Assembly (NCBI GenBank): GCA_030765045.1
Contig: CM060967.1
Location: 152,215,751-152,279,750, forward strand
Direction: 5' to 3'
Length of the DNA: 64,000 nucleotides
Source of the DNA: Tenodera sinensis
Taxonomy: Eukaryota > Arthropoda > Insecta > Mantodea > Mantidae
Shown in pieces: positions 1 to 14,300 of this stretch. The position numbers and the translations under genes are program-made. Each line of letters starts with the position of its first letter. Within the stretch, counting starts at the first letter, position 1. The notes beneath the pieces were generated by a model. It did no database searches. It was not told where the DNA came from and was given only the letters and a program-made list of their open reading frames with translations.

Positions 1-2200
1 TTATCCTGATGGAAGGCAATTCTAATCAACACAGCTATGACCAGGCTTACTGTAGCTGCAGTAAGTGTGGTCAGTAGTAGTAGAAAGGGAGGCAGAAAGG
101 GAACTGCATAACTGAGCAAATGTACCACAGTTAAGTAAGGCCTAGTTCACACCTGATTATCTTGCCCACAAATAAAACAAAATTTTCAGACAAATACACC
201 GACTGCTTATGAACGACAAAACATGCATGAACCTTTTGTGAACAGTTTATGGAACTTGACTACAGTTGTACGAGTCACAAACAGTAAGACATCAGTAGAC
301 GCGTAAATTTCTCCAACGTGGTCCACAATATACTGAAAATATTTTAAAGGACTTGAAATTAAACGAAGATACTGATGTTAAATTACGTGTCAGAGAATAC
401 CAAGTAATTTTGAAGTACTGATTCAAATAATAGATCCTTAACTCTACAAAATACACTAAGTATGGAATGGCGTTATCCGTAACACATCGATTAGCCATAG
501 CTTCTCAAACTCTTGGCAAGTGGTGATTTTTGCACCAGACTTACATTTCGAATTTCAAAACGGTTAATTTAAGTGATTGCGCCTACAATTTATGTATCTC
601 TCTGTGAAGATTTTGTGACTGTAAGTACAATTATGAGAATGTATGTCCTTGACCAATGACAATGTTTATATTAACACATATTCTAGATATTGAGTTATTG
701 CTTGATCTTATCCGCAATAACTATGAATGAACTATGGTCACTTCTAAAATCAATGCAGTACTGATAATGCCGAATGTACTCGTATCTGACCTCAAACACT
801 TCCACACCCGAGGGTTTTTGATGACATTTGCTTTCCATCTTGGATGAAATAAAATACCATTTGTTTACTTGTTTGCGGTCAATTGTTTGCAAGTGTGACT
901 ACGTCTGACAATGAGATTAACCCTGTATGTAGCTGTGACGACCCCCAAATGTCTGCCATCAAAATTAAACCTATTAACATAAGTGCCGATGTTTATTTGG
1001 TAAATTAATGGAAAATATTTCCTTGATTTAATTGAAATCACCCGGAAAAGATTGTAATACTAAAGAAGATTTTAATGCAAACTTCGCGTTTTAATTTTCT
1101 TACAAATTTATACATCGGTCATCACAAGAGTCAAAGCTGAGATACAAATCAAACAAATGAACGCGAGGAATATACTGTCGCTTATTAGTGCCTGAATACC
1201 AAGCTATTTATGCTACTTATTAGGGCAATTGATTCTCATTGTATCAGAGAGTTCTTTTAATGTAAAAAGCCTCTTTAATAATACTTTCATCTTCATGCAG
1301 CTTACAACGTCCACACAAGCTCATTTTTTCACAATCTGAATGTTAATTTAAATCTGGATAATTAATTTCCTTCATTTTGGGAACAGAACCAGAGGGAGCT
1401 GATTTAATTGGATTGCATATGGATATAGACTGCTTTAAGGGTCTTCTTGGGCACTAGGCTAATAACAATTCCCTGCAACCCATTATAAAAATCTCTTGTA
1501 GACGTGTCTCAAAAACTGAAATGCTCTAGAGAATTTTCCGCCTTTATGTCTCTGAAGACATTAAGTGCTAAAAATATCTCGTTAAAGAAGCGGATCACTT
1601 CAACCTATTCGCTTTTTTCTCACTTCGATGAATACTTTACAACTGCAATAAGTCACGTTCTCCTTCAAAGCCGTCTGGCCTGAAGAAACGAGAGGCAGAA
1701 GTGGGGCTGATGACTCAGCCTTAATCTACCAATCCCTTTACGGCTGCTTGTTATCCACATAGGTAGCTTGGGTGTATTACTCTTCCTCAGGATCGCAGTT
1801 TTAAAATTATCTGAATAAAGACCGAAGGAACAAATCGCCAGAGAAAGATAAATCTATGTGCAGAATCTTGAGGTGTGGATTCCAGAGACCATAGAGGGTA
1901 TGCTTTTGCAGCAGCTGACCAGACTACAACGGCGACAATGAAATTTTTAGAAATGTACACAAGGATTAGTTTTAAAAATTTAAATGTGTTTATTTTTTCA
2001 GAATATTTCCTTTTAACATCATTACATTTTTGCATTCGAGGAAGCAAGATGCCACTCTTCGTGAGACACATCAGAAACTAGGTTTTTACGATGTATCATC
2101 TGATGGTGAAGTGATATCACAAATTTTATCTTTACTTTTTGGAAACAAAAATGCAAGTAAATATCAAGGTGCTAGGTAGTGGCGATGATGGAGGCTCCAT
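1..2200. other. No recognisable gene; AT-rich intergenic or intronic DNA
   Basis: Only short chance reading frames (up to 94 codons) occur. I see no domain motif, tRNA, tandem array or splice-bounded exon that I would defend. Confidence 0.6.
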
Positions 2201-2203
2201 TTT

Positions 2204-2645
2204 TCATAACAATAAATCATAAATCCAAGATTGATTAACAATAACTAAATTTGAAGTGCTACCTTGGAGTTTTTTCAGATGTTTTTTGCACAAATCAATG
2301 CGTTGCTGTTTTTGTTCGGGAGTCAGTTTTTGTGGAATCCATCGACAAGAAAGTCTTCTCACGCCTAACAGTTTTCTGAACTTGTCTTACCGAATGTTCA
2401 ATTTGGCGCGAATAAATTCGTAATATTTCGGTCAATCTTCTTTAAGCATTGCTCAAACAGAGACAATATTTCCATCAGTAACAGTATTTCTTGGGCTTCC
2501 TTCATAAAACTCATCATGAAGAACAACCGATCCTTTTTGAAGTCGCTGTGCTAATTAATAAATTGTTGGCTTTGATAAAAGCATCTTAACATTATTTAAG
2601 GCTTAATGACAATTTAAAATCGTACAAAATCATAACCCGGTAGTG
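2204..2645 (-). mobile_element. Mariner-family transposase fossil (N-terminal half)
   Basis: Read on the minus strand, one mostly open frame gives DEFYEGSPRNTVTDGNIVSV, then, after stop codons, KLLGVRRLSCRWIPQKLTPE, QKQQRIDLCKKHLKKLQGS and a terminal NQSWIYDLL. These match the mariner transposase helix-turn-helix and linker region (the LGVRKLCARWVP, LTPEQKQRR and DETWIY landmarks). In mariner the DETWIY aspartate is the first catalytic residue; here the segment reads NQSW, so that acid is gone. The frame holds at least three stops (after IVSV, after KED and inside LNIR) and ends at 2204-2206 before the rest of the catalytic core. A weak N-terminal continuation (MILYDFKLSLSL) starts near 2640. 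No terminal inverted repeats were found. Family assignment is firm. Activity is excluded by the stops and the missing catalytic half. Confidence 0.8.
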
Positions 2646-4255
2646 TTTTCCGCTAAAATTTATTTTTGAACGAAAACAAAAGTTTTAAATGACGATAATT
2701 AACAAGCTATTAGAGCAAACAACAGTGCAATCATCTCGCAAAACATTAAAAGCAGCTGTCAAATGTAAACAAATTTAATTTGGTTTTAGTAACATGCCAT
2801 TATGAAAGTGTTCAGTATCGCCCTCGTTATACGAGTACTTACTCAAAACGGCTATTTTCAATGCTATCAAATAACAATACAACACATTCCTAGTGCTCAT
2901 ATTAAGCCTCACGGTGAAAGAGAATATTTATGAGATATCCAGAGCGTTTATAGCTTTGTGGTGTCTTAGGCTAGTGATTGTACTGAAAGGAGGTCATAAC
3001 AATTACTCTGAAAGTGAGCCTCTAAACTAATACAGCCTTGGGAATTTTTTTTATATGAAAGCAAATTTCGAAAATAGGAATATGCTATTGTATTGTATTG
3101 ACTCACGTTTTAGGTTTGGGCTGTCTGCATTCAAGAGATTTATTAGAGTTAACATTTTTATACACTGTATTTTATGATCAATAGGTTATGTTTGGAGGAT
3201 TCGGCTGTGTTTAATTGTTAAAACAGCTGCGGAAAATATTTTGTATCATCCGCCATTACTAAGGCAACTTTGGAAAGAAAGTAAATATTTTGACAGTTTG
3301 TTATTTGGTGTAGGAAAGGATAAACACATTAATCGGCTATTGTTCTTTGTTTCGTATCTTGGTCATCTGTTACGATAGCCAAAAGCGCAAATAACTTACG
3401 TCATATCGAAATAGTGCTATGTTTATATCTTGAACAAAACAGGGTTTCTGTGAATATTCTAGGGCTAAACGTTTCTGCTCTGTTTTATTAGGATGAAAAC
3501 CAAACACTTTAGTACATACAAATCTACTTCTCCTAGCCCCGAGATAAGCTTTTTTCTATAATAATATAATTTAATATTATTTCCCGATATCCTCTTCCAA
3601 GCATTGGGAATAGTATCAAGGCTCAGTTCAGGAATTAGGAGCGTGCTTTTTGTGGTGAATTTCCTTTGACTCAAGATAGTGTTTCTCTTGCAAGTGCTCG
3701 CATCCCACAAACGGAATACAGAATAAGACCAATCAGCCCTTGACTGTTCCTGTTGAGACACTGCTAAGTCCCATCTTGAGTGCAAAGTTCTGTCAAGTAC
3801 CTTTTCTTGAAAACTGAATAGGATATCTATGCTTTGTAAAGCTTTTCAGCAGTAGATTCGACGTGTCGTCTATAAATTATGGTTAGAACATTTAATGAGT
3901 CTGTGTTGTAGTAAGTTGCCGTGTTCTCTTAGGGAAATCTGACATGAAAAAACGGCATCTTCCTAAATCCGCTATTGTGAACATATTCAAAATTGCTTGT
4001 TAGTACTTTCAGACATATATCCCAGGTTGTATGAAAGTTTATCCATGATTAAATATGTCGTATATAAAGAGTAGCGAAAGCATTTGCATCTACTTCATTG
4101 CCCAAGAACGGCTGAAAGAAAAGTCTCATCCTTGCAATCTTGTTTGGACACCAACCCAAAAAATTGTTAGGACTACCGACAAAAACATACAATGCCATCA
4201 TTTTTATTTTATCCGTTAATAGAAACATATTTATTAAATCCTTGGTAGAGCTAAA
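2646..4255. other. No recognisable gene
   Basis: AT-rich sequence. A 106-codon minus frame at 3465-3785 has no recognisable motif and is probably chance. Confidence 0.55.
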
Positions 4256-4442
4256 ATGATGCCTAGAGTGATCGATCGAGGTCACATTCAGGAGGCCGTG
4301 AGTTCGATTTGTGCGGCTGACCTTCCTGACCCATGTTTTTTTTTTTTTTTTCGGTAGTTTTCCGGAGTTACCAAACAAATGCTGGGAAGGATAATTACAT
4401 TAATCGAATTTCCCGTCCATTACATTTTACCTTCATTTTAAT
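4256..4442 (+). mobile_element. tRNA-derived SINE fragment
   Basis: A box-B-like GTGAGTTCGATTT lies at 4298-4310. It is followed by GACCTTCCTGACCCATG, a 16-nt T run, then CAAATGCTGGGAAGGAT. The same order (box B, CCTTCCTCACCCATGG, GCGAATGCTGGGAAGGAT) occurs in the copy at 19,630. Box A is degraded, so this is an old pol III-type retroposon and not a tRNA gene. Confidence 0.65.
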
Positions 4443-5889
4443 GCGGTATTTCAGGGTCGGAAGTATTGCTGAAATCCACTTTGCGCTCATGACTCTACGG
4501 GATTGGCTGTCTGGACGCAGGTAAGTGGTACACCTGCGGTTCTATAACAGGTGTTACATTTTCATTTCAATAAATTTACCTGTCCTTACTTAAATGTATC
4601 CTGTGTTTTGTATAACAGAATTTATTTTTTACAATGTCCCCATCATGTTTAAAATTTACTGTACATATTCCATACTAAGCTTTATGTTGTGTTTGCAATT
4701 ATGGTCTTGCAAGTACTACGAATGAAATAAAAGCTCATTGTTTATCTTAGGTTTATGGCTATAAGGTTCATTGCATTAGCAGGACTACTGCAGATATTTA
4801 ACCACAAGAAATAGTGATAGTAGTATACAGTGTTAAATGTAGTTAACCCTTTCCAGCCTAACGGATCCAAATGGGTCCATGAACTTTATTTAACATTTAG
4901 AAAGTGTTCAAGAATGCCCAGTGGCTCCACATCACCACTGTTTCTGTGTATTTTCCTCGGGAACAGAGGGCAGCACTGACCAGAACTATTAATGCACAGT
5001 TTTCAGCTGTTTAGAACTCGAAATTTGTATTAATCTTTAGGTAAGTTTCTAATATTAATATTTAAAAATATAATATTGCTGTACGTGTAACAAGGATAAC
5101 AAATAATAATCTTACAATAGTGAACCGCATTGTAATGCTATGAGCTAAAAACGTACTGGTTCCATATGGTCCCCGGTACATCTGGGTACTTTCAGATGTC
5201 TATATTATTGTAAGAGAATATTCTTTAGTTTAATTACGGACATATTTTGGGAATTTTGAGTCGAGGAAGTTGAAGATAACCCTGCTAATTACCGAATTGC
5301 ATGCTGTAAAGTTTCCATGAACCCCTAAAATAAAATTATTTCCTATTGTACCACAACAAATGATTATTTTAATTATATATTTTTACGCACTATTGATTTG
5401 ATCTGTAACGAAGTAGATGAACAAAAGCTTTACTGTATGTGCATTATACTACCTGACATTGAATTCACTTGACAGATAGCAGTAAGGATATAAAAACAAC
5501 ACTCAGTTGTTTCTAAAACAAGTGCATGTCCAAAGTTTGTTACCTTAATGTTATTTTTCATGCTAATGTGACTGTATGTCACATTTTGTTTATCAGTCAA
5601 CATAATGCGTGTCCCGTGGAGTCCCACAGAGTCCACATGGGCCCAATTAAAATTTTCTAACTCAGTACCAAAATTTTCAAATTTAAGGCTGTTTTGCATT
5701 TTTGGGAACATTACGAACCTTGAAATAGCAAACATAATTTTATAAGATATTTATAATTTGGGATAGTAAGCATTAAGGAGTAGGAACAGTAACAACTGTA
5801 AAAAAATCGATTTTCAAAAAATAAGTCTACTTGGATGATACAACCATCTAAGTTAACCAAACTGTTTAAATATCTGCATTAGTTTCAGA
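4443..5889. other. No recognisable gene
   Basis: AT-rich sequence with only short frames. Two loosely similar stretches (around 4860-4890 and 5155-5190) both carry GGTCC/GGTCCC near ATGG but are too weak to call a repeat. Confidence 0.55.
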
Positions 5890-5987
5890 ATCGGTAGGCA
5901 AGAGTGAGTGAGTGAGTGAGTGAGTGAGTGAGTGAGTGAGTGAGTGAGTGAGTGAGTGAGTGAGTGAGTGAGTGATCGGTAGGCAAG
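5890..5987 (+). repeat. (GAGT)n tetranucleotide satellite with duplicated flank
   Basis: About 18 GAGT units run from 5903 to 5974 without a visible interruption. The same 13-mer, ATCGGTAGGCAAG, sits directly on each side (5890-5902 and 5975-5987). This suggests the array grew by duplication that included unique flank. Confidence 0.95.
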
Positions 5988-8900
5988 ATGCTGCACCATG
6001 TTGTAGACCGTTAAAATGTAAGTACTGAAAATTTTATATTGCGACGGCGGTTTAAGGTCACTTAGCGTATGTAAGTTTTAAAGCTCAGTACACTTTCATT
6101 TACTATTCTAAAACTACTGTGCAGGTTACTGTATACATAATCTAGAAAAATAACCAGCATTGTTTTCTTCTGTTTGATAGTTTTTCTGAACCTAGTAATG
6201 TTCTTTGTACAGCATCCACTTTGAAAAATTACACTGCATTTATACATTGAAAAGAAACCATTAGTTTTTTGGAAGTAAATATTTGTTTTCTTGTTTTGCG
6301 CTTCTAAAATATTAGGTGACATAAAATAACACACATACTTAACATACATTGCTTCCCATCAACACCGCATACAGTTAAAGAATAAAGGAACACCAACAAC
6401 GAAGGAAAATACAATAGAGAAGGACTTGGCATCACACGTGCTGAATAAGAACACACTGAGCAGAAGTGAAATTCAATCTAAAACAAACTGTACCAGCACA
6501 TATAGACACACCCAGAGCACAAACTGTGAAAGTTTCTTGGGTATATGGAAAATGTTTCGTAAGACATAACAAACACAACATGATTCTTATTCAAAACTAA
6601 AAAAGTCTTAGGTAGGTTTTAATCGTGCGTATAATACACACAGTAAAAGTATTTCACACTTAGAGTAAATTAACTAAAGGGTTTGAATGGTAGACACACA
6701 TTTGGTCACAAGTTTACGATCTTATCTTACGCTGTGACTTCATAGAGCTTTCTGGTATTAAAATGTAGATCCTAGCATCCATGTTTTCTGTATTAGCTTA
6801 ATAATTATGCAATTAAAACAGATTATACCGGGTGGAAGGTAGTGCTTCAGCCATACGTAAACCAAGGATTCTACATGAGTGTAAAAATTTTCAATAAAAC
6901 ACCATTTCGCCAATAAAAGTAATTTGTTTCAAATATTTGGAATACTTGGAGCAATCTAGCTTCTTGACGAATGGTTACATGTAAATGGTTTACTATTTCA
7001 CTAACTGTCGCGGAAACATTGTATGAACAATGCTGTAATATCTTTTTATTTCAATTCGAATGAATTTACTTACAGTGTAATATTAACGCGACATAGACAA
7101 ATCTCTCTTAGAAATAAAAATTTGCATCACATTTTAACATAAAAAGTATGACTAAATTCATCCGAATTAAGGTAGAAATGCATTATTCACAGCGTAACAG
7201 TGAAATAATAAACTATATTCCTGTCTTGAAGATGCTAGATGGCTCCAAATATTTTACAAAATTATTTTTTTTCGGCGAAACGTTCTTTATTGATAATTGT
7301 ATTGTATTTATTACACTCATCATGTAGAATCTGGTTAACGTATACTCCTTCCATCCTGTATATTATACGTATTATACAGAATCTTATATTTTGTTATGTT
7401 CGTTTTTGAAATGATTAGACTGTTGATTGGCTTAACTAATAATTTAAAATACAGTGACTGTTACAAACGTGGTTTTGGGATTATAAAATAAAAATTACTT
7501 GAATTTTCTTACCTCCACAAGTATGTTTATTATAAATCAAATACTATTGGATTCCGAAGTTAAAATCATAGATATGCCAGCATTAGGTCAATGTGTTTTA
7601 AACAGGAGATTATAATTTAAAAAATATAGTTAATCCAGAAACTAGAAAAGATTAAAAATATTTTTAACTAAGTCCTGAAAGTTGCACTTATGTGTATGTC
7701 TTACTTATATTTTCAGTTTAAGAAAAATGATCTTACTTGCATATAAAATCTTCGAAACATATGTGCATGCAGAAAAATCGACATACATAAAGGAATCCAA
7801 TTTAAGATTCAGTATCTTCCAGGTAGTTTTGTCGCGTTCTCCAAACTTTACTCTTCTCTCCGCTTTCCAGATTCATTTCCCTCCATTTACTACTGTCTAA
7901 CTCCTATTTCGTGTGGGGAAACTTCGTTATCAGCCAGTTTTATTTTACATTTCCCTTCGTTCGTATTGACGGCAATACCATTTATTTGATCGAAAAAATA
8001 TCAGAGGCACATGCCCGAGGCAGCGTAAGAATATTCGAAGAGAATGCATACCCATATAAACGCTTTATAGACCATAACTGCTGACTTCTATAGGGACATT
8101 ATTTGGAAGAATATGTAAAATTCTTTTCTGGTAGCTTATGACAAGAGCTCCGCGATTCTAATTTTTCTACTCATAAGAATTCTCTGGAGAATAAGCTTTC
8201 CCATTTAAGGTCTCCTGTATTTTGCACATAGGTAGCCAATATAAATATATTAGGGATTATATACATAGATCTTTTAAGTAAAATTAACGTTTTATCGCCA
8301 TATTTTTTGTAAATGTAGAGTTTTAAGGAAAATAATGAATCTAAAACAGAGATTTTTACCTTATAAATTCAACTCGTACTATGAACATTGCGACAGGTTC
8401 GAATAAAGTCAAATCATGTTTAGAAAATAATAATATAAACAGATATTCATATCAAAACGTGCATTTAATCGAATCATACATATTTATGACTACTTTCCCT
8501 CTTTATATGTAGTTGTGAACGCTGACCACATCAGTGCTAATCTAGCATATCAAGCTGATGTCATTTACTATAAATGCGGAAGTGAAATTTGGCAACGACG
8601 CGGTTGCACTCCATTGGTTTTCGCAAAAGTCAGGAGTTTTAACCACATTACAGGTGAATACGGAGCATATTTCAACAATGGAAATAAACAAACTGTTTTG
8701 ATTTCCGAAAACTAAACTTCCACTACACTTTTAACGCTTTCTCACTGAACGTTAACGTATCTTTACGTAATGCAGTGTATCTTATAAGGAGTCATTATCA
8801 CGTTAATTCTTACAGATATAAGTGATGTTTTACATAAAAAATAAAAATACCTGTGTGGACTATTATTCCTATTGACCCAAGTTTGACAAGAGAAAATTAC

Positions 8901-10190
8901 CTACAAATCAGAAATAATCACTGACATCTAATTTATTGCTCAGGAGTGTTTAAAAAGTATTACAACAGAGACCTTACAACAATCTAACTTTATCTCTTCT
9001 CTTTCTGAGGTTAGTATCATTGAGGAAAATGAAACATAATTACGTCCAATTTCCTCTTCGCTACATGCAATCTTAGTTGTAAATCCTCTTTAGTGCGGTC
9101 TTGTGCGCAGGTATTTATACCTTCGGTGAGGGCAAATTTTTTATCCCTTCCACATATCCCAGCTGATCTTTGGCCTTTGAATTCATTTAAATCTCAAAAT
9201 GTCTGCTGGTCTACCACATTACAAAAATAAGCAGGTCAGGATTTATTTATTACATGATGTTTTTATTTTTTCATAGTTTGTTTAGTCACTTTAATCTTTA
9301 GATCTGCTCTAATATGGAGAGTACAACTTTATTAATATTTTATGGATTATTCAATGAAAATCATTAGTTACGATGTTTAAACTAGCAATTGAGGTGCTGA
9401 CTTGGAAAACTTAAGGTACACCAGTTCTTTTTCTCCTTTAAAGGAATGTCAGAGTGCTGCCGATAGTTTAGCAATAATGAGAAAGTAGACATAATAATTT
9501 GTTCCCATTTTGACAGACGATCACTTTTTCAGCTGTTTCACGGTGAGGGGAATACAAGTTCTATGTTTTGCTACTGTCTTTGCCCCTAAGAAGATATGAA
9601 GACTTCTGTCGAATATCTGGCCAACTATCTATTTAAAACCTTCACTTTTGTGTAGTTATTATTTTCAACAGAAGCTGAAATTTCTCGTGTTTATGACTAA
9701 GGTGTTTATTTCTAAGCTTCCTTTTTTCAGATTGTATTGCACATATTTATACCTTTAAATAGTAAACTATAATAGTATTTTGAACGCAGACTCTCCAGGT
9801 AACTTCTGTTTCTACCTACATAGCTCTAATATTTCGAAAGCAGACCCTGCGGATCAGCGATGAAATTTAAGCTAAAGGTAAGGAATTGGTAAAAAGGGAA
9901 AAGGCTATAAACTGTGCATTTTGGACACACAATTTCACATGTTTATATTTAAACCATGAACTATTTTATAGAGATACCAAATGTAGGGTATGCATTTGCC
10001 GAAAAGTTGGCTGAATATTTGACAAGGTTCCTAAATGAAGGCAAGATTCAGTATCTATCCAATCAATATAGAATTTAGTGTGGTGTCGATACGTTGCTAT
10101 GGTAGCTCAGTGGTTAGAGTAACCGGACGGAGACCAGAAGATCCGGCTATGGCATTGAATTTTTCAGTCTCATTCTACCCTTTCCAATCT
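5988..10190. other. Gene-poor stretch
   Basis: A 66-codon frame beginning with GTG (8515-8715) has fairly balanced composition but no motif I know. A tRNA-like box A (TATGGTAGCTCAGTGGTTAGAG, 10,099-10,120) lies near the right end, without a proper box B or cloverleaf. Otherwise nothing was seen. Confidence 0.5.
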
Positions 10191-10196
10191 AGTCCT

Positions 10197-10440
10197 ACAC
10201 ATGGCTATTGTGTGGAAGAACAATTAACCTCCATAATTGTACATGGTTTACTCTTGTGTTTAGCGAGTTTATTTGTGCCATATGGCGCCATTGTATCCAT
10301 GTTTCCACCTTCCAATCATCACCTGTCATTTGTCTGTCTTCCATGCACCGTGGTCTTCCCGTCTCCCTCGGTCGAGGAGATTGCCAATTGTATAGTTCTA
10401 ATGGCTACCTTTCCGGTGATATTATTCTGAGGTGACCACC
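10197..10440 (-). mobile_element. Non-LTR retrotransposon C-terminal fragment
   Basis: On the minus strand an open frame contains GRPRCMEDRQMTGDDWKVET followed by WIQWRHMAQINSL and ends at a stop near 10,200. A GRPR basic patch followed by a DW...WR block is the usual tail of the reverse-transcriptase proteins of many insect LINEs. The upstream part (toward 10,440) shows a degraded GH...KV...RT stretch in another frame, so at least one frameshift is present. The fragment is short, so the clade is left open. Confidence 0.45.
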
Positions 10441-13400
10441 CTAACTAAGTCTTTCTGAATTCCATAAATACTATTTACCACTGGTACTTGTACCTGCTCT
10501 CGTATAGTTTCATTTCAGATTTTACGAAGTTTAGAAATAAAGTCAGTTCTTCTCCAATAATTTCCATCGCTTTTAATTCGTTTTCGCTACCCCTGGGGAC
10601 CTTTTAGAGCAGCAATACAACGCAATACTTTCAGCATATTCTCTCCCTCTCTCATACACGCACAAACATCCTTCTCTTTATATCCTTATGAATACTTCTG
10701 TTTCAAATCATGAAGCTATTGATTGCAGGGGCGTAGCGTCAATGGATGTGGCAGATGTATTACATACCCTATAATTTTCCTCAAACTGATTGCTAAATTG
10801 GTGTTCAATATCATTTTGTGTACATACCCGTTTTAATATAATTATAAACCAGGCTATCATAAACATTACGATTTGAATTTGCGTCACTCTGCAACAGTAT
10901 ACTCCGAAACAAAACTTGTGTCATTAGCTGCAAGAAACTGGTCTTGTACGCCTCACCCAAGGTATGCACCGAGGGAGATCACATCTTGGCTTAGGATTCG
11001 TGCTAATATTATTGCATTTATAGCCGTAGTTTTGATGTAGTTTATATCGTTAAAAATAACTTAATTGTCTGGAAAATTTAATGAATACAGCTTATGATTT
11101 ACCCACATACCCTTCTACAATCTTTCAAGGCCTACGTCAGAAGAGCTAAACAATGTAGGTGATAAGAAACATCCTTGAAGGGGTCTTTTATCAGTCGAGA
11201 AATTTTAAATTCTTATATATAAAGTAAAATGCAGAGAAGGGTGTGGCTAAAAACAAACTACTTGTTTGGCAATACACAACAATGACTATAAAATTGACCT
11301 GGGCCGACTAGAAGAGAGGCTAATGTGAATCAGTTATTGCTTATTTTCCAACCAGGACCAGATCTAGTTGGGTACACATTATTTAAGATAATGTTCCATA
11401 TATTTTCATATATATATAATTTGTTTTCTAATGCTCCTTGCATTTTCTGCAGATTTTCGTTCTTTGAACGTTTTCTACAGAATTTTCCATGTCAACACCT
11501 CAATTGAACAACAAGCCTTAGCAATCATTTCTGAATTTTATATTAGAGAATTATGCCTTTAAATATTCATATTTCAATGTCATTAAGAGACACATACATA
11601 CTTATTTACAGCTTGAAGCAGTTCTTTATTACAGCTGTGAATGTTAACGTGGAGTGTTTTTTAATTTTTAATTAAAATTGTAATTAACAGAGGTAGTATA
11701 TGCTCACATTTAATTTACATGCATTGTTTTTGACAGCTAACTTTATGGCATGCTGCTATGTACAAACATGTAATTTACATGTTTATTGCTTTCACAAAAT
11801 TCAGTTTTAGGTTTATATAATCACAGAAGAGAACATTAACTATAGTAGGTATCAGAAAAATCTAAAAGTAAAAAAACACTATTCAAAAATATGTTTAAAA
11901 TGTATTTACTGAGTTCTATTTTTCAGTTAAGAAGTATTATATATTGGCATGCACTATAAACACATATTAGGTTAAGTTAGTAATCTATTTCAGTTTGTGT
12001 TTCTCGGCATCTAAAGTTCATTAGAGTGGTAACACTTGCTTTTTAAATAAAGGGTTTAAGAGTGTAGGAAACTAATGGGAGATTATTTTCAGGTATATAT
12101 GTAGAAGCGTAATGGAGGTATACGTATTATTTTCAAAGACGACAGTAACATGTTTTATTATACAGAAATCATGTATGAATCAGTACTCCTTTATGTGAAA
12201 ATAAAGTTTACTGTGTTTCACAAAATTATGCTGTTTTTCATAGTTATCATCCCTTGAAACAGTTAAATTTTACAAGAATTTAATTTAGGCAACTGTTTAG
12301 GAATATTTTTTATTAATGTTTTAATTTAACACACTTTAGAATTTAGCTTATCAATAATAATGTTCTTGAAGGTTATTTTATGCTTTGGCGTCTAGTCACT
12401 ATATAGAGGAAAATAATAACGGTAACGCAAAAATTTAAATCGTTCGGAGTGCTCTACAACTCCCAAACTGCTTTATGTAGAACTGTATTTTAAACTTTGA
12501 GAAGGGGGAAGGTCTTAAATACAACATTTTTGATACTCGCGGAAGGACTGATTTTCTTGCAATGCCATAATTGAAGAGCCAGTAAGAGGCCTAAGAGGCA
12601 TTTTTGAAATTAGTAAGCTCGTATTTAAGTATTTTGAAGTACTGCTCAGCCGATTGGCGGCTTGACCCCGCGTTGGTCCCGGAGTATGCTCGGCGTATGT
12701 ATTTAAGCTTTAGTATGCTAGATTAGGTTTTACGTTATTAAATAACGCAAGAGCGCTCACCTACTTCACAATAGATGCAGGAATTGTTGTTGCTATTTTA
12801 CCAGGCACTTAACCTATTCATTATAAAGGTGTCGTTCACGATCTATTCTTGCACAACGCTAATGGATGTCCTACTATTGCGTAGCTTGGAGACATTGGGC
12901 AGTATGTTGGGTGGCCTATTCCCCAGACTCTCTAGGGGCTCACGGGCCCATGGGGACACATTGTAGCATCTGGGGATGATCATCACCAAGGGCGGCGGAT
13001 ATGGGGCCGTCCCTTCAAAAACAAGCAGAAAAATAGATGCAACGAAATTACAAATTAGACCTTCAGAATAAGATCCCTTGCTCATGTGCAGCGGTTTTTG
13101 TTAGAACTTTTGGCAACAGCTTCTTGTGTGGAATTTACATTCGCAGGGTCCTTTTGTCGCACGAATAGTGGCTGATTTGACGCATGCAGCCGACCATGAT
13201 TCTGAACTCCGGCTGCTAACCGGCCGAGTGAGTACTTCAGAATATTTAAACTATGACATTCCAAGACTAAAATATTTCTTTCAAGAAGTTACTTAATTAG
13301 ATTTTAAAGTAACGATCAAATTGAGATAATTGACTCCTTTGGTTTGCAGGAAGATATGACGCTTAAAGAAAACAATGCAAGCGCATCTCAGAGGTGTGTT

Positions 13401-14089
13401 GAAAAGCCATTCTGTCTAGTGATTGAGGCCTAGTCCACATCTGAATACAATTGTCCACAAATAGAAATAGAAATGTTTTCAAGCAAATGAATTAAATATT
13501 TGTGGAACCCCACATTTGCACTAATGTTGAAAGTGTACACACACTTCTGTAAAATAGCTGCAAGCATTAAATACTTCATTCAAGAAAAAGATAAGTAAAA
13601 ATGATGATCACTTAAATTTTTCCAACATGGTGCTGATACGATGAAAATATTTTGATTCTTAATACTTTTTCAAAGTGACACTAAGTGATTGATTTAAATG
13701 ACTCATATATGAACTGTTTTTGCCGATGGAGGATGTATCAACCACGCATTTTTAAAATATGTATAAATTTAACCTCATTGTTGTCATTGCCATAATGTAC
13801 ATCAAATGATCTGATCATGGGCTCATAGTTTTGAAGTTAAAAGAATCCATTAATTTCTCTAGTTTTCGCCCAATTGATTTTTAATGCTTGAGCCTTCTTT
13901 TCCATATCCATTTGGCCAACTTCATATTTTCGATTACATCAATTTCTGTGTAGGTACTTCTCTTATCTTCATTTTGCACATCCCATAAGCATGTCCAGAA
14001 TATATGTCCTTCAAAAGTGACAATGTTGTTACAACCCATTTTTTAAAATTTTACATTGTTTACTGACTTTATCTGTACACAAGTAAAAT
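10441..14089. other. No firm gene; one GC-rich patch
   Basis: Mostly AT-rich sequence. About 12,880-13,020 is distinctly GC-richer and open on the minus strand (80 codons, 12,843-13,085; contains EGTAPYPPPLVMIIPRC). No family was recognised. Confidence 0.45.
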
Positions 14090-14300
14090 GAGACCGCCTC
14101 TATGGTGTGGGGATAATGTGTCTACCTCACACTGAAAAGGATCAGAGTTCGCATCTCCGGTGGGTTACACGGATAAAGATTTTTTAGGATTTTTACCTTA
14201 TCCTGATAATATGAAAGTCAGGTAACTTTAAGCTCATTACTTCACCCATTTCATTCGTTCATCATCCGATATTACTCAATCAGTTAAGGGAGCGCTAAAC
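14090..14300 (+). mobile_element. tRNA-derived SINE (CCTCTATGGTGTGG type)
   Basis: A box-A-like GCCTCTATGGTGTGGGGATAA and a box-B-like AGAGTTCGCATCTCC (14,143-14,157) are spaced as in a tRNA. A non-tRNA body with TTATCCTGATAAT follows. The head resembles that at 49,940 (GCCTCTGTAGCGTGGTGG), which suggests one family. Confidence 0.6.

Noticed and set aside
5890..5987. CRISPR-like direct repeats with spacer
   Set aside because: Two repeats around a simple satellite in a eukaryotic genome; no array.
10098..10150. tRNA gene (TATGGTAGCTCAGTGGTTAGAG)
   Set aside because: Box A is good, but box B is absent and no cloverleaf or acceptor stem can be formed.
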